Shown here piece by piece: positions 51,151 through 63,408 of a stretch of 64,000 nucleotides of DNA. Numbering within the stretch: position 1 is the first letter of the stretch; every line of letters begins with the position of its first letter. A program made the translations under genes and the position numbers. Under the pieces are notes generated by a model that searched no databases, had not been told where the DNA came from, and saw nothing but the letters and a program-made list of their open reading frames with translations. Where the stretch lies: assembly GCF_963662255.1 (NCBI RefSeq), contig NC_085049.1, forward strand, positions 22,290,142 to 22,354,141. Direction: 5' to 3'. This stretch comes from Cinclus cinclus. Lineage: Eukaryota > Chordata > Aves > Passeriformes > Cinclidae.

Positions 51151-54100
51151 TGTCCCACAGCCCCAGAACAGCCTCAGTGAACTGCACTGTGCAGCATCAC
51201 CCTGCAGGCTGAAGCACAAGAGCCCTCTGGGGCAGATTTCCCAGTGCCACCTCCCAGACTGGGTCAAGTTGCTTGGTTGGGTCTTGCAAATTTAGCTATG
51301 AGTATTTCTCAGGATGGAGATTACATACCTCACACACCTTCTTCAGATGCCCCTCCCAGCCCTTCATGGCTCTCATGGGAAGTACATTTCCCTTCCAAAT
51401 ATTTGCAAATCCCTTTGGTTTCAAGTTGTGTCTGCTGTGCACCTCCAAGAAGTGCTTGGCCCTACACACATTGTGAATTCTCTCCATGTTCTGAGCGACT
51501 GCTGGTCAGCAGCAAAAGCCACCATTACATATCCAACACTGCTCAAGTTACTACCAAGACAATCACCACACATGTGATGCCCGGAAAGGCTGTCATGGAA
51601 AAGAGACTAGACAGAGCAAAAGGAATAAAACAGGTATTTATGGAAAAGATACACTTTGGGCAGTGCAAGAGCCCAGACAGGGCTATACCCGAATCAAATG
51701 GGACATTCAGTGGTATTTGCACTCCGGTCACAAACCCAGATGTTGTAAACCATGAACAGCCTGATAACACTGGACACAGGCACTACCCAGTCTGAAAGCT
51801 CATTCCCCTTAAATCCAGTTTTTCAAAAGACTGGGTTTAATGCAAAAGTTCTGTGAAATTAGCTCAGTAAAAAAATTAGTCTGCTTAAACATAACTTTGC
51901 TTGACACATGAGTACACTGAGGTCATACCCAGATCTCTATAAACACGTGAGTGTTTGAGGGGTACAAACAGTAAGATACAGGAGTTTCCACAATAACTGA
52001 ATACTGACAAAACCATTTATTATGAACATCAGTTGTAGAGACAGACACAGGAACATGGCTTTTGCACTCTTCAAAAAAGGACTTGCCACTGGACCAGCAT
52101 GAATATAAAACCAAAGCTTCAGAGTAAGGGATGCCAGACTCACTGTCAGCTTTAAGTGAATCTTCAGTTCCTTCCACTGATGCTTGCTTTTTCAGGATAT
52201 ATGTCTTCAGATAGATGTCCTTTAGCTTTTTCACTTAACAGATGTATTTCTATCATTCCAGCCACGTCTTGTTTTGTGTCTGTAGTAATGAGAGGTCATG
52301 AGTGCACTATAAGAGATCCCTCAGGTCAGGAGGCCTTGAACAAAGGCAAATATTGCTAAAGGCAAATCCCCTTAACTGCTAAGTGAAGGAAACTAGAAAA
52401 ACACCACATTGTCCTCATCAGAATATTTTGGCCTCCAACAGGTGTAACTTTTCAATGGAGCTATTACTGGAAGAGAGTGGCACAGTAATGTTTTTATCAG
52501 TTTGCATGGACAGCTACTCGCACAAGCCAGGACCAGGCTGCTGTAGGTGTGCTGGCAAGAGATTTGTGGGAGCAGCTGGAATTGGAAAAACACGCTCCTG
52601 TGGCCAGCTGTTTGAGTTAGACATTTTGGGCTCTTTAGCTGGTTTATGGCATATTTGCTTCTTTTTGTTTAAGTGAACAAGGGCTTCTGTTAGAATAATT
52701 AAAAAACTGCAAGTTATAATGATGTCTGAGTTAATTTAATTAAGCAATAACTGCCTTTGATGAATGTCTAAAGCAGTTTATCTTCAGGAATGCTTTATCG
52801 CCCTAGAAGCAAGAAAAAGAACGTTGTCCTTATTTTTGATTCTATCTAATAAATTCTCTGGGGAACGAAACCATCTTGCTGTCTCCTACTGCATATGGAA
52901 TTTTTTTAGGAATTTAGTTTTATATTTAGTTCAAATCATGGTGTTTTACAGAGAATTATGAATCAGACATCCAAGCAGCAGTAACAAAAATCATTACTAA
53001 CCACCTTTCTGCAGTCAGCAGCAAGGACTCCTCCGATGCCAAGAATGTAGTGTGTAAATGTGGTTAAGGTCCTGCACTAAATTGCTGCTTTGTGCCATAG
53101 CTGAAATTTGGCACTTGAAGATGACACTTTTCTGCAAAAAGACCTTTTGTGAGTTACTGAATGTTGCCCAAAATTTCTGTATTACCCTAGTCAGAGATCA
53201 TACATCAAAACCACATAAATGATACCCAGGAAAAAGGTCAGCAGCTTAATGAGGTTATGCTCCCAGATTGCCACTAGGATGGATGTGCAATGGGACTTCC
53301 ACATGACCTTTTCCTAAGCAAGCCATGACATTAAACTCAGTGAGAATCCTCAGTGAGTGGAATCAGAAGGAAGGAAAACACTCCCTGACTCCACCTGCTT
53401 TATTCAGCAGTGCTGAATGCAGTTTGCTGGATGTGGCAGGAATTTCCCAGCAGGACAATCCTGAGAGCCCTTCTAAAAGACAGGTCTGAACTACTGGCCT
53501 TGAGGAATCTCAGCACCCAAAATAAAAAGTTAAAGGAGCAGCCAAAATACCATGATACAGCAATCATAGCTCAAGACTGAATCACAAAACATGAACTTCA
53601 GACTACATTTCAATCACCTTGTGGAGGTGATTAATTTAGGAATCACAGCAACCAAGAGTAGGGCACTCAGCCGTAGCAGGACATTTCAAAGAAATGCTCA
53701 AAACAGTCTGGAATCATTTAATTACCTCTGGCAGACATTACCCAGTCATTTGCCACAGTGACTGAGTTCCCTCACTTGATAATGAAGGGGGATATTTTTG
53801 AACAGCTTACTCTGCTTTCCTGCACAACAAACACCTTCTTCAAACACCAGCTGATTCTCACAGTTCCTTAAAATTACAGAAAGCCATTTGATTATTGTAG
53901 GAAAGCTGCTGCCAGTGTTTCAGGAAGTCCTGAAGGTGATCAGTATTGGTATTTGTGCCAGTGTGGCTGAAAATGCCACACTTTGAAAGTTTTGCTCCCC
54001 TCTCATTTCCCACAATCCAGGGCACAGGCTGGTGCTGAGATGTTTGTGAAGGAGAGCACAATCTACACATCAGAGCCACTGCAGAAATATGATCTAGCAG

Positions 54101-55494
54101 TGCCTGAGCCCTGCAGGGAAAGACACCTGGTTTTGTCAAGTAACACCCATCTGTCCTGGAGGGGAAAGTTTTGCAAAGGAAAGGCACAGAATCATGTCCA
54201 GCACAGATGCAGGAGCAAAATTCTTACAGATTTGTCATGTCTTGAATACTGACACATCACCTAAGCACCAAGTGGGTGGAAGTTTCCTCCACTCTCTCTT
54301 CAGAGCCACTAAAATATGACCCGTGGGAGATGAATTTGATCCAACTGGCTCAAGGCCAGATATGACAACAGCAGCTTCATCCACTACCACTGCAGACATC
54401 AAAATCACCTCTTTATTTTACTGCAGGTGCACTAAGATTTGTTTGTGCCTAACCCCTGTTTGGAAAAAGATAAGACCCTCTGCATGAAAGGCACAAACAA
54501 CCAACAAAAACCCCCAAACAAACATAAAAAACAGCACTCCCCCAAATCTGCTCTTCTATTTTTTTAAAACCTTTAACTATAAACAAACACCAGTAAGTTT
54601 GTTGTGCTTCTGTGATCCTGAGAAGCAATGTCTATGTTCCAGAGTGTTTTCCCAAGCATATGTATTGTAAAGATGTTTCCTTTGAATACACACAGAGAGA
54701 TCAGAAGGGCTGATCCAGCATTCCCATGGGAAAGTTTAAACTTGTGAAAAAAATGTTTTCATTGGCTGTGCTAAATTGCAGTTTAACTCTTTTTTTTTTT
54801 TTTAAACCAAGTGCAATTTGCACATTATTACTGCTGCTTTGTCACAAATACGTGATTTCAAGAGAGTAAAAATGGAATTACTCCTAAGGATTTGCAGTTA
54901 ATGGCTGAGGGACATAGAGAAGCACTGTTACTTGTTCACAGATGGGTTACTCAGTGCTAGCAGCAGTTCAACGTTTAAACAAACACCTTCTAGAAGTAAC
55001 TGGCTGTTCAATCACTTTTACTTCTGGATAGTATCAACTCCCTAATTTCCAGCTTTTCTGCCTGCCTTCACAGGCCCTGCTGGTACTGGATTTGTTCTTC
55101 CCCTTAGAAGTCCTGAGGCAGTTGTATCCATTATAATCAGTTCAGACTAATAATTTTTTATGGTTTGGATGGCAACACATATTACCATATTCAAATATTA
55201 TCACCATTTGCAAATACCATTTCATATTCATATTTTACTTAGAAAAAAACCCAATACCTTTCTCGAAAAGTCAACCCAATTTTTAGCCCAGTGTCATAAG
55301 AAAATTAAAGTGATTGTAAAGTCTGCATAATTTTACATCTTTGCTGGCTTTCCATCTTAGTACATCTGAGATGGACTTTTATAACAACTTTGACAGAGAA
55401 GCAATGATCGCAATTATACTTTGTTTTAATAAACCTACTGAAAATAGAAGCAGCAAAGATGAAGAAAGGGAGCCCCCATCAGTGGCGCCCCAAG
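51151..55494. other. Non-coding stretch
   Basis: Open frames reach 183 codons (plus strand, 51244-51795) but show no recognisable domain or exon boundaries. A T14 run lies at 54790-54803. Nothing else was recognised. Confidence 0.45.
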
Positions 55495-55640
55495 AACAGG
55501 AAAGTCTGCATTATAAACTTCTATTTTATTAGACACCAGAGAACTGAAGTTCCCAAGAGGCTCTGCAATATCCCAGCTGTGGGAAAAGCTTCGACTGGAA
55601 CTTAGATTTTACTGGACATCAGAGAGTCCAGCCATAAAAC
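55495..55640 (+). pseudogene. Decayed tandem C2H2 zinc-finger pseudogene fragment
   Basis: Two consecutive Kruppel-type C2H2 finger remnants, from a DNA-binding protein class. Finger 1 (from 55495) reads NRKVCIINFYFIRHQRT and keeps the first zinc-binding His (55534-55536) and the HQR signature; its Cys and second His codons are mutated. A linker remnant leads to a Cys codon at 55564. Finger 2 (from 55578) reads CGKSFDWNLDFTGHQRV, with Cys-x12-His spacing exactly as in the family; its last His is Gln, and TAA follows at 55635. The two finger starts are 83 bases apart, against 84 (28 codons) in intact arrays, so there is a net one-base loss and a frameshift between them. Typical zinc-finger genes carry many more fingers; this is a short scrap. 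Parent gene unknown. A weaker echo may continue near 55681-55695. Confidence 0.7.
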
Positions 55641-56638
55641 TCAAATCCATAGGAAACCAGGCTTCATTGGTTGCACTCCCTTCAAACAACATATTAGGAA
55701 ATAGGTATTTATCAGAGATTTGATCTCATGTTCATGCCCTCTGCTGTGTACATGCAAATGTCAGTAAGTACAGTCAGCACACATGCAGACTGCAGGAGAT
55801 AATGCCTGTCTGCAAGAACAAAGCACTGCAAATCAGGAAACTTTGGCACTCTTCCTGACTCTTTCAACAGGCTCCAATGTGTGATCTCAGGAAAAATCAA
55901 AACATTCCCATGGGTCAGGCTTCCTCTACCCATATATATTTATGTTTATACAGCACTTGTGATTTCCAGCTACAAGATGGTCTGTGAAAGCGAGGCAGTT
56001 TGGAAGTGCTGCTAATATCACTCCTTTTCCTACACACCTCACCTGACTCTGTACTAAAAGGTTAATTGTTGTTTCTACACTAACTTAACTTCTTCACTTA
56101 TAGAAAACCTCTCTCAAATAAAAAACAAAAATTTCTAAACCACTCTCTCCAACTCCAGTGAGAGGATCCACCCAATTAAAATACAATGTAATTTTACAGA
56201 CTATGAAAGCACAATGTATTAAACACATCTTCTACTGTAAGTGCAGAAAATTACACAAGAGCCAGATTTTTGAAAATTATTCTATTTAAAAAATAAAAAA
56301 ATATGTTCAGGATTTTTTTCTTCTGCTGAGGCAGCTATGCAAGAGGAACAAATGCTACATCTCAAGAGCCATTTACAGCAATGGTTTTACACTGCCAATG
56401 ACAGCTACAGGTCTCAAAATTAATGTCATCTCTAAACTCTAAAACAGCAGATCCTGGACACCTTAAAACATCTCTTTGTGCTAAAGACTCTTTTCCCGAA
56501 GGCCAATTTTGAAATCAAACTTCTTGTTTTTTTACAAGAAGCCAACATAAAGAGGGGTCACTGGATCCCAGCCCCTGGCACAGAGCAGCTGCAGAGCACA
56601 GTGGAGAAGTGCAAATGCAAGCCCGGCTAGGGAAGAAG
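55641..56638. other. Non-coding stretch between zinc-finger relic and LTR
   Basis: AT-rich sequence without recognisable exons or repeats; about 56560-56638 is GC-richer just before the LTR. Confidence 0.45.
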
Positions 56639-57074
56639 TGATGCCTTGGAGCGGCTACCTAGAATAGGGGATAGATAGAGTTAAGAGATAAAGTGGATAT
56701 TTATTAAAGGCCTTCGACAGATACACCTTGGGCAGCCAAAAGCCTCCCAGAGGCTACACCCCAGATGGACAACGGTCACGAGTTTTTCAGACAGATATAA
56801 GTTTGGTTTATTTATATATCAGGGGTTAATTCTCCAATTGCAGCTTCAGGTAACAAAGTCATGTACCCCCAGTTTGCTCTTCCCCCCTGATTCACTCTTG
56901 TTTATACTTTTCGGGGCCTGAGGCAGAGGGTGTCCTTGGTTCTCAGGCCTGGAAGGATTGTTTTGTCTCACCAAAATGTGAGGAGAACTTACTAACACTA
57001 TGCTGAGTACAGAGTTATACACTAATGTACAGGACCTGGAAAATATAAAAGCTATAATCTTAAGGCATCAGAAG
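56635..57074. repeat. 4-bp target-site duplication flanking LTR copy 2
   Basis: GAAG occurs at 56635-56638 and again at 57071-57074, immediately outside the TG...CA ends of the LTR. Four-base duplications are known from some retroviral integrases. With four bases, chance agreement is about 1 in 256, so this supports the LTR boundaries without proving them. Confidence 0.5.
56639..57070 (-). mobile_element. Solo LTR of an endogenous retrovirus family, copy 2
   Basis: A 432-base element starting TGATGCCTT and ending AAGGCATCA, giving a perfect 9-base terminal inverted repeat with TG...CA ends. It aligns along its length with 14579-15025. Read on the minus strand, it has a TATA-type box (TATAAA, plus positions 56901-56906) about 165 bases from its start. 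An AATAAA polyadenylation signal (56700-56705) lies about 60 bases before its end, in the order expected of U3, R and U5. No internal retroviral sequence lies on either side, and GAAG flanks both ends, so it is probably a solo LTR left by recombination. Retroviral class and family name cannot be set by eye. Confidence 0.82.
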
Positions 57075-58824
57075 GACAGCAAGGGACCACAGTGTGTGCT
57101 GCTCATGAGAGGCCATCCCAGGATACACAGGGAAGCCTGTGCAGACTTCTCTGCGGGGAGAGAGAGGCATCTCCGCCGCGTTGACACACGGTTTTCCATG
57201 GAAAGAGTGTGGCCAAGGATAACACCATGTTTCTTAAGTTAGCTCACTGCTTCTCAGCAGAGCCCTTTCAGAAAGTGGGAAGAGGCAGGAAGAGAAAAGC
57301 AGCTGACTTGTTCCTCTGTCTCTTCCTCTGTCCTTTCTGCTCTATCATCATAACACCAATTTCTAAGCTGCAGCAAACAAGAAGGCAGGAAATCGGCTGA
57401 GAGGCACATCCACTCCATCTGTCTCTTCTCCAGTCACCGTGGATGGAAGCTTATAATTAACAGGAAGTGTTTCAGTGTTATGACTAGGCCAGAAAAAGCA
57501 AGGGTTTACCTAAAGTAACACTGGCAAATCTACTATTAATATAGCACATAGTCCTTTAATGAGGTAATCTCTGCCATCAGAGCCCTTCTCTGTGTGCCCC
57601 CAGACTGACGTCTGACCTCAGCAGCCACCAGAGGGGAAAACAAAGAGTCCATGACAACATGGCTGGCAACACACAAACCCCACTGCTTGCGCTGGGCTGA
57701 TATTGACACAGGTTACGCCGCAGCTGACTTCCACCCCGGGAGCTACAACAACAAACCGAGCGCACCCTAGACACGGCCTGAAAGGGTGTTATGACAGAGT
57801 CATCTGTGGCACTGAAGAATGGCTTCAACAGGCCATCAGAGTTATCCTTTCTGGCAGTGGTTTCTGCCCAGCTCCAGGCTCATGTTATGATTGGGTATTG
57901 TTGGCCTCTGGGGAATTGCCCACCATTACCATGTGAACAAAAGCCACAGGTCTTACCATTGGACTGGACAAGCGCCCTCTCCATGGATGGCTCTTTGTAT
58001 AAAACTGATAATTGATGTGTTGAAATGTCCCCAAAGCCCTTCATTATATTTTACTGTGTAGGGCCAGTGGATAATCAGAGCAGAATGCCAGCAAAACCCA
58101 AGGAGTCTGCTGAGGCAGCAAGTGCTAATGCAATTTTTTTACCACAATATATAAATAATCCCCCAAGTTCCTCTCGTAAGCATATGTGGTAAAAGGAGCA
58201 TGCAAAGCTTTTATCACGCAACTCTTCTGCTGCTTTAGAATAGTTAATCAAATAAAAACTTCCAGAGCTCTGACTAATGAAAATCTACATTTGCTTTGGC
58301 AGTTGAACACCAGTATTATGTTACTAAAGCAATGGAGCTTTAATACAAAAATGAGTGAACTGAGGGAATTGTGCTAAGAGAGGAAAGATGAGAAGAACAA
58401 GATGGTGTTAAATTCTCTGAACATGATTAAACAGATCCACTGTTTTGCCCTTCTCTTCAGGAAGGCCTCCAGATCTCTGTATCAATATGAGAACATCTAT
58501 GCGTAAATAAACACAGCACAGAAGTGCTTACAAATTATCATTTCATCTCCACCTCATCCAGTTATGTTTGCATTTACAAAAATTGCTGCCTGTGGGCTGA
58601 AGGAAACCCCTCAGATGCCTCCCTGCATCACACCTATGCTCTTCATGCTGTGCCTAAATTTTGACATCCATTGCCAATATTCCAACTTCCTTTCCTCATT
58701 GAGAAGCTTTGATATTTCAAGCACACATCAATATAAACTAATCATAGTAATGTCAAATAAAGTGTATCCATTTCTTTTCTCTCACAATTTTAAGGTGATC
58801 TTGGATACCAGAAAACCAGAAATA
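57071..58824. other. Non-coding stretch with local CpG clusters
   Basis: No gene recognised. CpG dinucleotides cluster at about 57150-57195 and 57715-57780, unlike the CpG-poor surroundings, and a TGACGTCT (CRE-like) sequence lies at 57606-57613. Too weak to call a promoter. Confidence 0.4.
57625..57636 (+). promoter_or_regulatory. Possible CTCF-like motif
   Basis: CCACCAGAGGGG matches eleven of twelve positions of the CTCF core CCASYAGRKGGC. The final C is G here. It lies between two small CpG clusters. Weaker than the site at 381. Confidence 0.3.
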
Positions 58825-58886
58825 AACAAAACAAAACAAAACAAAAAACAAAAAACAAAAAACAAAAACCACCAAAAAAACAAACC
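58825..58886. repeat. (AAAAC)n-type A-rich tract
   Basis: Repeated AAAAC and AAAAAAC units over about 60 bases. Confidence 0.9.
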
Positions 58887-61800
58887 TTATGGACACTTTC
58901 TGGAGGCCAAAGGAATTTTTACTTGCATTTTTCTTGCTATCAACATTAATACATTTCTGTACGTTTTAAACAAAAACGTCTAATTTTAATCTATTGGGAT
59001 GACACAAAATACTTCAGCTGAATTAATCTCAACATTAAAATGCATTTCCCATTGCCATAGAGAAGTTCCAGTTCAGATCCCATTTATGTTGGGCTTTCTG
59101 TATCTCCCATAATAAATTCCAGTTGTGTAACTCCATGACGACTTGCACAAGACTAGCCATGATATGATACAAACAAGACTGCTTAAAGGAAAACTGTAAA
59201 TTTATGTCAGAAATAGCCCTCTGGTCACTTCAGGCTTCAGGAAACAAAGGCAGCTTGGATTTCAGGCCTCGGAGGGAAATGTACTGCTTGGAAAAAGCAG
59301 GTATATTAAGTTGTTTTAAAACAAAATGCTTGTAATGCATTCAACTCAATTCTAATGGGCACCAAACTGACCCAAAAAAATATATGGCAATTTGGGTTTC
59401 CTGCTGTGTTTTGGCAATATTTCAGGCTCTCACATGGAAAAAGTAGATTTTGTAGACACTGAATTTTCTACCAGACAATTGTTTTCCAACAGGTCCTGTC
59501 AGTAATTGAAATTATTCAATATTTCAGTGTATACAATACCCTTTGCCCTCCCTCACGCCTCCTGCCCCCACTACGCACACAAAAGGGCCAAACCAGCAAA
59601 TGGGAAGGGCAAAAGAAATTTAAATTACACCTTTAATTTCTTGAATTTCTCTTTTCAGGGCCCCTGGAACAAAAATTACTTTCTCCAGTTAACTCATTAA
59701 CAAGCAGACACAGACAATCCCTCACCACAACAGCCTGGGGCTCCAAGGAAATTCACCAGCTACTCATCCAAAATCTATTCTTCTTCTGGAAATATATTCT
59801 TCTTTTCCTGACATCTGACAAACAATATCCCAGGTCATCTTGAAAAGTGGGAATACCCCTGATCATGAACTAACATGACTAATGAGCTGGTCAGTTTATT
59901 TTTAACCTTTGCTTGATAGGGATTAAGAGAATCTGGCCTTGGCCAGCTCACAAAGTGGGGACTAAACTCAGTCCAGTTCATTCATGTGTGTCATACCCCA
60001 CAGAAACCAGTAATATGACAGCACACACCTCTAGACTACTAATTCTTCTACATTTTCTTAAATTTTCATGGGGCATCAGAAGCTCAGCTTCCCAACCAGT
60101 AAGAGAGCCTTGAAAAGCTGAGGCAAATGCAAATGTCACTGCAAGGTTCAGTTCCTGCATCCACTGATGACAAGAAATTTATATAAGTGAATAACCTGCT
60201 CCTCACTGGCCAGGTCACAATCTGCAGCAGTGGAATTAACTCTTCATAAATAACTGGTTACAGGTCTGGCACACAGAGGTTAAGGTACACAAACATGAAA
60301 TTATACTTCTCTTTCCCTTTGTCTCTCCACTTCCATGCAGAGGTTTAAAGCAACTCTTGGCCCAGAAACAACAGAGAAAAAGGAGGTTCAACTTTCGCCT
60401 CACGAAAAAAAAAACAATCAATGGCAAAAATTTAAAAATTACACAATTCAAAACAACTGCACCTCTCATCTAGGCTGTTCAAAGTACCAACCAGCATCGC
60501 CTTAAGTGAAATCCTTAAGGTTTACCCAGATGACCATCAGACAGCAGGTGACTCCTTCCAAAACAGTAACTCAGTCAGGACTGGAAGCCAAAGTTTCAGC
60601 TTGGTGGCAAGCAGATCATAGCAACAAACAGCTAAAATCCAGTTCAATCCTTCAAGAAAATTTTTACCTCCTCTAAAGTGAGGTTCATGGTTTATCTCAA
60701 ATTAACTTTAAACATTCTTCTAAAATTCTTTTTCTTCAATATCCTCAGTAGACTTCAAATCCAGCTTGCCTAACCCAAGGGAGAAACATCCTAAGCCAAA
60801 GCAATAATATGAAAATATTATGGTTGAGTAGCTCAGTTTCCAAGTGACATAAATTGGCAGTAGCTCTTGGGATTGTTGGAAAATTTAATAAAAATTTAAA
60901 TTTTATTGTGCCAAAAAATCCTTATGCCTGGAATCATATAACACTGTCCCACTGATACTAGTACACAGAAACCAGAAAAACAGAGAAAATTCTGCCCAAG
61001 GGTTCCAAAAATAACACAGATTTGAAGCATTTTGGTTACTGAGTGCCCATCAGGATACTCCCAAAACATGCTCTTGAAATCTGCGTATTCCTAAAGGTTG
61101 TGAAGCTTCACAAGGGTGCATTACAAGACAGATTTACACTTCTAAAAGAACTTGATTTTAAGCACAGCCTTACCTAAATACTAATATTCAGAAATATGGC
61201 AGAAAGTGAAAGTTCTTAATAGTGTTTATGTTTTGGAAGTGCAGGGTGGTTATGCTAGAAACACGCACACAAAGGATAAAGAGCAGAGTGTTGAGATCCT
61301 TCTGCCAATACTTTCCCCTAATAGTGACTTCCCCACCATATTATTATGAAATAATAATAACATTTTTATAAACCAACATATTAACATCCACTGGAATGAA
61401 AAACAGATAACTGTGAAACAGGAACACAAAAATAGCTAAACCAGAGAGAGAAGCAAAAATATATTCTCTATAACTACTGTATTCTTGCTCCATTCATGGG
61501 TTTAATTAAATTGCTGACTTTGAGTACCAGTAAACTCTTGTTTTGTTTTCTTGATATTTTTCTTAATTTTCTTTGTTTTTATTGCTTTTTGGTTTGGTTT
61601 TTTTTTAATTATAAATGGGGAGGGTTGTATTGCTTGATTATATGGTTTCTGTCAAAGACTCCAGTTTCAGCACTTGTTCATCACTGAGATGCAGCATTAA
61701 AATAAATGGGAAGTGATTATGTCAGTTAAAGAATATCGATTGGGACGTCATAGCTACTGGAATTTATATTTTAAGACAGACATGAATCAAAGCACCTCTG

Positions 61801-63370
61801 TCAAGGCAATAATGTGGTACTAGAGCCAAGCCTTCAGAAATGAGGAAACACCCTTTAAAAATACACATTTTCACACAACCTCAGGCAAATATTCTACTGA
61901 AAAACACAAAGTGATTCTGCAATTAAAGACTGGGTTACATACACAAGATTGAACATACAGTGAACAGCCTCTGAACTATGGTATTTGAACCACTGATATC
62001 CCTCTAATGCCTTGTTTTTATATGCCATCATTCTGCATTTTTCATCTATGTGCATTGGTAAAGCCCACACAGATAACACCAGCTTGATGGAACTGTCCTG
62101 ATTTACAAAAAAAAAAAAAATGTTAAGGAGTCTATGCAGTAAAGAGAGATCTGGTAGAGTTTCAAACTCAAAGAGTCTGTTCACTTCATGCAATAGAATG
62201 GGTCTCTGCAAAATGAGAAAGCTCATTGGGGTTGGAGGCCCATTTTGGGATGGAAAAATGCTCTTTCAGAAAGGCAGAATTTTTATGTGTCTCTGCAATT
62301 CTGACTGCATTGGAGACTGGAGTACAGTGCACCAATGCTAAAGCAAATAAGAATAACAGAAAAAACAGACCATAACAGAAGCAATTAATCATATTTGACC
62401 TGAATATGTTTTGTATTACACAATGTTCTCCAGAGATAGTGTTTTAACTTTCAATACTGCATTTCTGTACCAGGTGCTGAAAATAAATGCACAGCATTTA
62501 CAAGAACATAGGTACAGTAAAAAATATGCTATGACATCCCATGGCAATTGTGACAAGCTGAGAATCCTGGGAGGACACACTCCACCAACTCTGCAAAAAA
62601 ATCAAGCACAGACAATTGACTTTTATCATTTGAGTCTCTGCAGAGCCTTCACAAAGTGACAGAGTATCTGAAAACAGAACCAAAAATGGGTACAGAGAAC
62701 ACTTCTCATAGGAGTAACTTGTATGGAAAGGAAATCATAATAATATCAAAAATACTTAGTGAAATGGAGAAAATGAGTAGGCCCTGAAAGATTGACTTTA
62801 ATCAATCAGTATTGATGTGGAGTATGTAGAAATTCCCCTCAGAATTCCTTGTTTGCTTTTACCCCCAATGTGCAAGCATGGATCTCAGGGACATGGACAA
62901 GAGGTGACACAGGCTGCAGGTGTCAGGTCCTTGTGACAGGACTATGTTGTTTCAGTGGAGAAGAAAGAAACTTCTACTTCGTGTCAGCAGCTTCAGCCCT
63001 GAAATTAATTAATAAAGGGAACCCAACACCCTCTCCTTGTTATACAAAATGTGTGTAACAGCAAAGGCTCTGTTGTGTTTTCAAAGGAACTGAAACCCTA
63101 GATAAAGTTTCGTCTGTGTGCTGCTCACCCAGATCATACAACATGGGTTGGAAGACTGCAGCACATGGCAGGAAAAGAAGCAGATTTGGCTCAGAAATAC
63201 TGTCTGGTTAAGAGACTGAGCTTACTTCCACAGAATAATCAGGGGCTTGATTCAGCCCTCATGGTACTGTCAATGTCCCACCAGGTTTCATTTATATCCT
63301 CAACAAGTCAGGAAAATAAAACATTGTATGAGGGGGAAGTCAATTAAGAAGGAAGACATCATCTAATTAA
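58887..63370. other. AT-rich non-coding stretch
   Basis: No exon, RNA gene or repeat family recognised; open frames are at most about 110 codons. An A14 run lies at 62107-62120. Isolated splice-like signals near 63130-63160 on the minus strand bracket only 27 bases. Confidence 0.5.
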
Positions 63371-63408
63371 AAACAAACAAACAAACAAACAAACAAACAA
63401 ACAAACAA
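63371..63408. repeat. (AAAC)n microsatellite, about 9 units
   Basis: Uninterrupted AAAC tetranucleotide repeats over about 38 bases. Confidence 0.95.

Noticed and set aside
51244..51795. 183-codon plus-strand open frame
   Set aside because: No domain, no exon boundaries and unremarkable composition; treated as chance.
55473..55500. Lysine-tRNA primer-binding-site lookalike (TGGCGCCCC...) after an AATAAA, suggesting a retroviral LTR end
   Set aside because: The same bases align better as the start of a decayed C2H2 finger with correct 28-codon spacing to the next one, and no LTR body or partner is present.
14579..57070. The two LTR copies as the ends of one provirus
   Set aside because: They are 42 kb apart, about 20% different, and the sequence between them holds no retroviral genes. 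Two separate insertions fit better.
63136..63165. 27-base minus-strand exon with a strong acceptor and GTGAGC donor
   Set aside because: Too short to judge, and no partner exons found.
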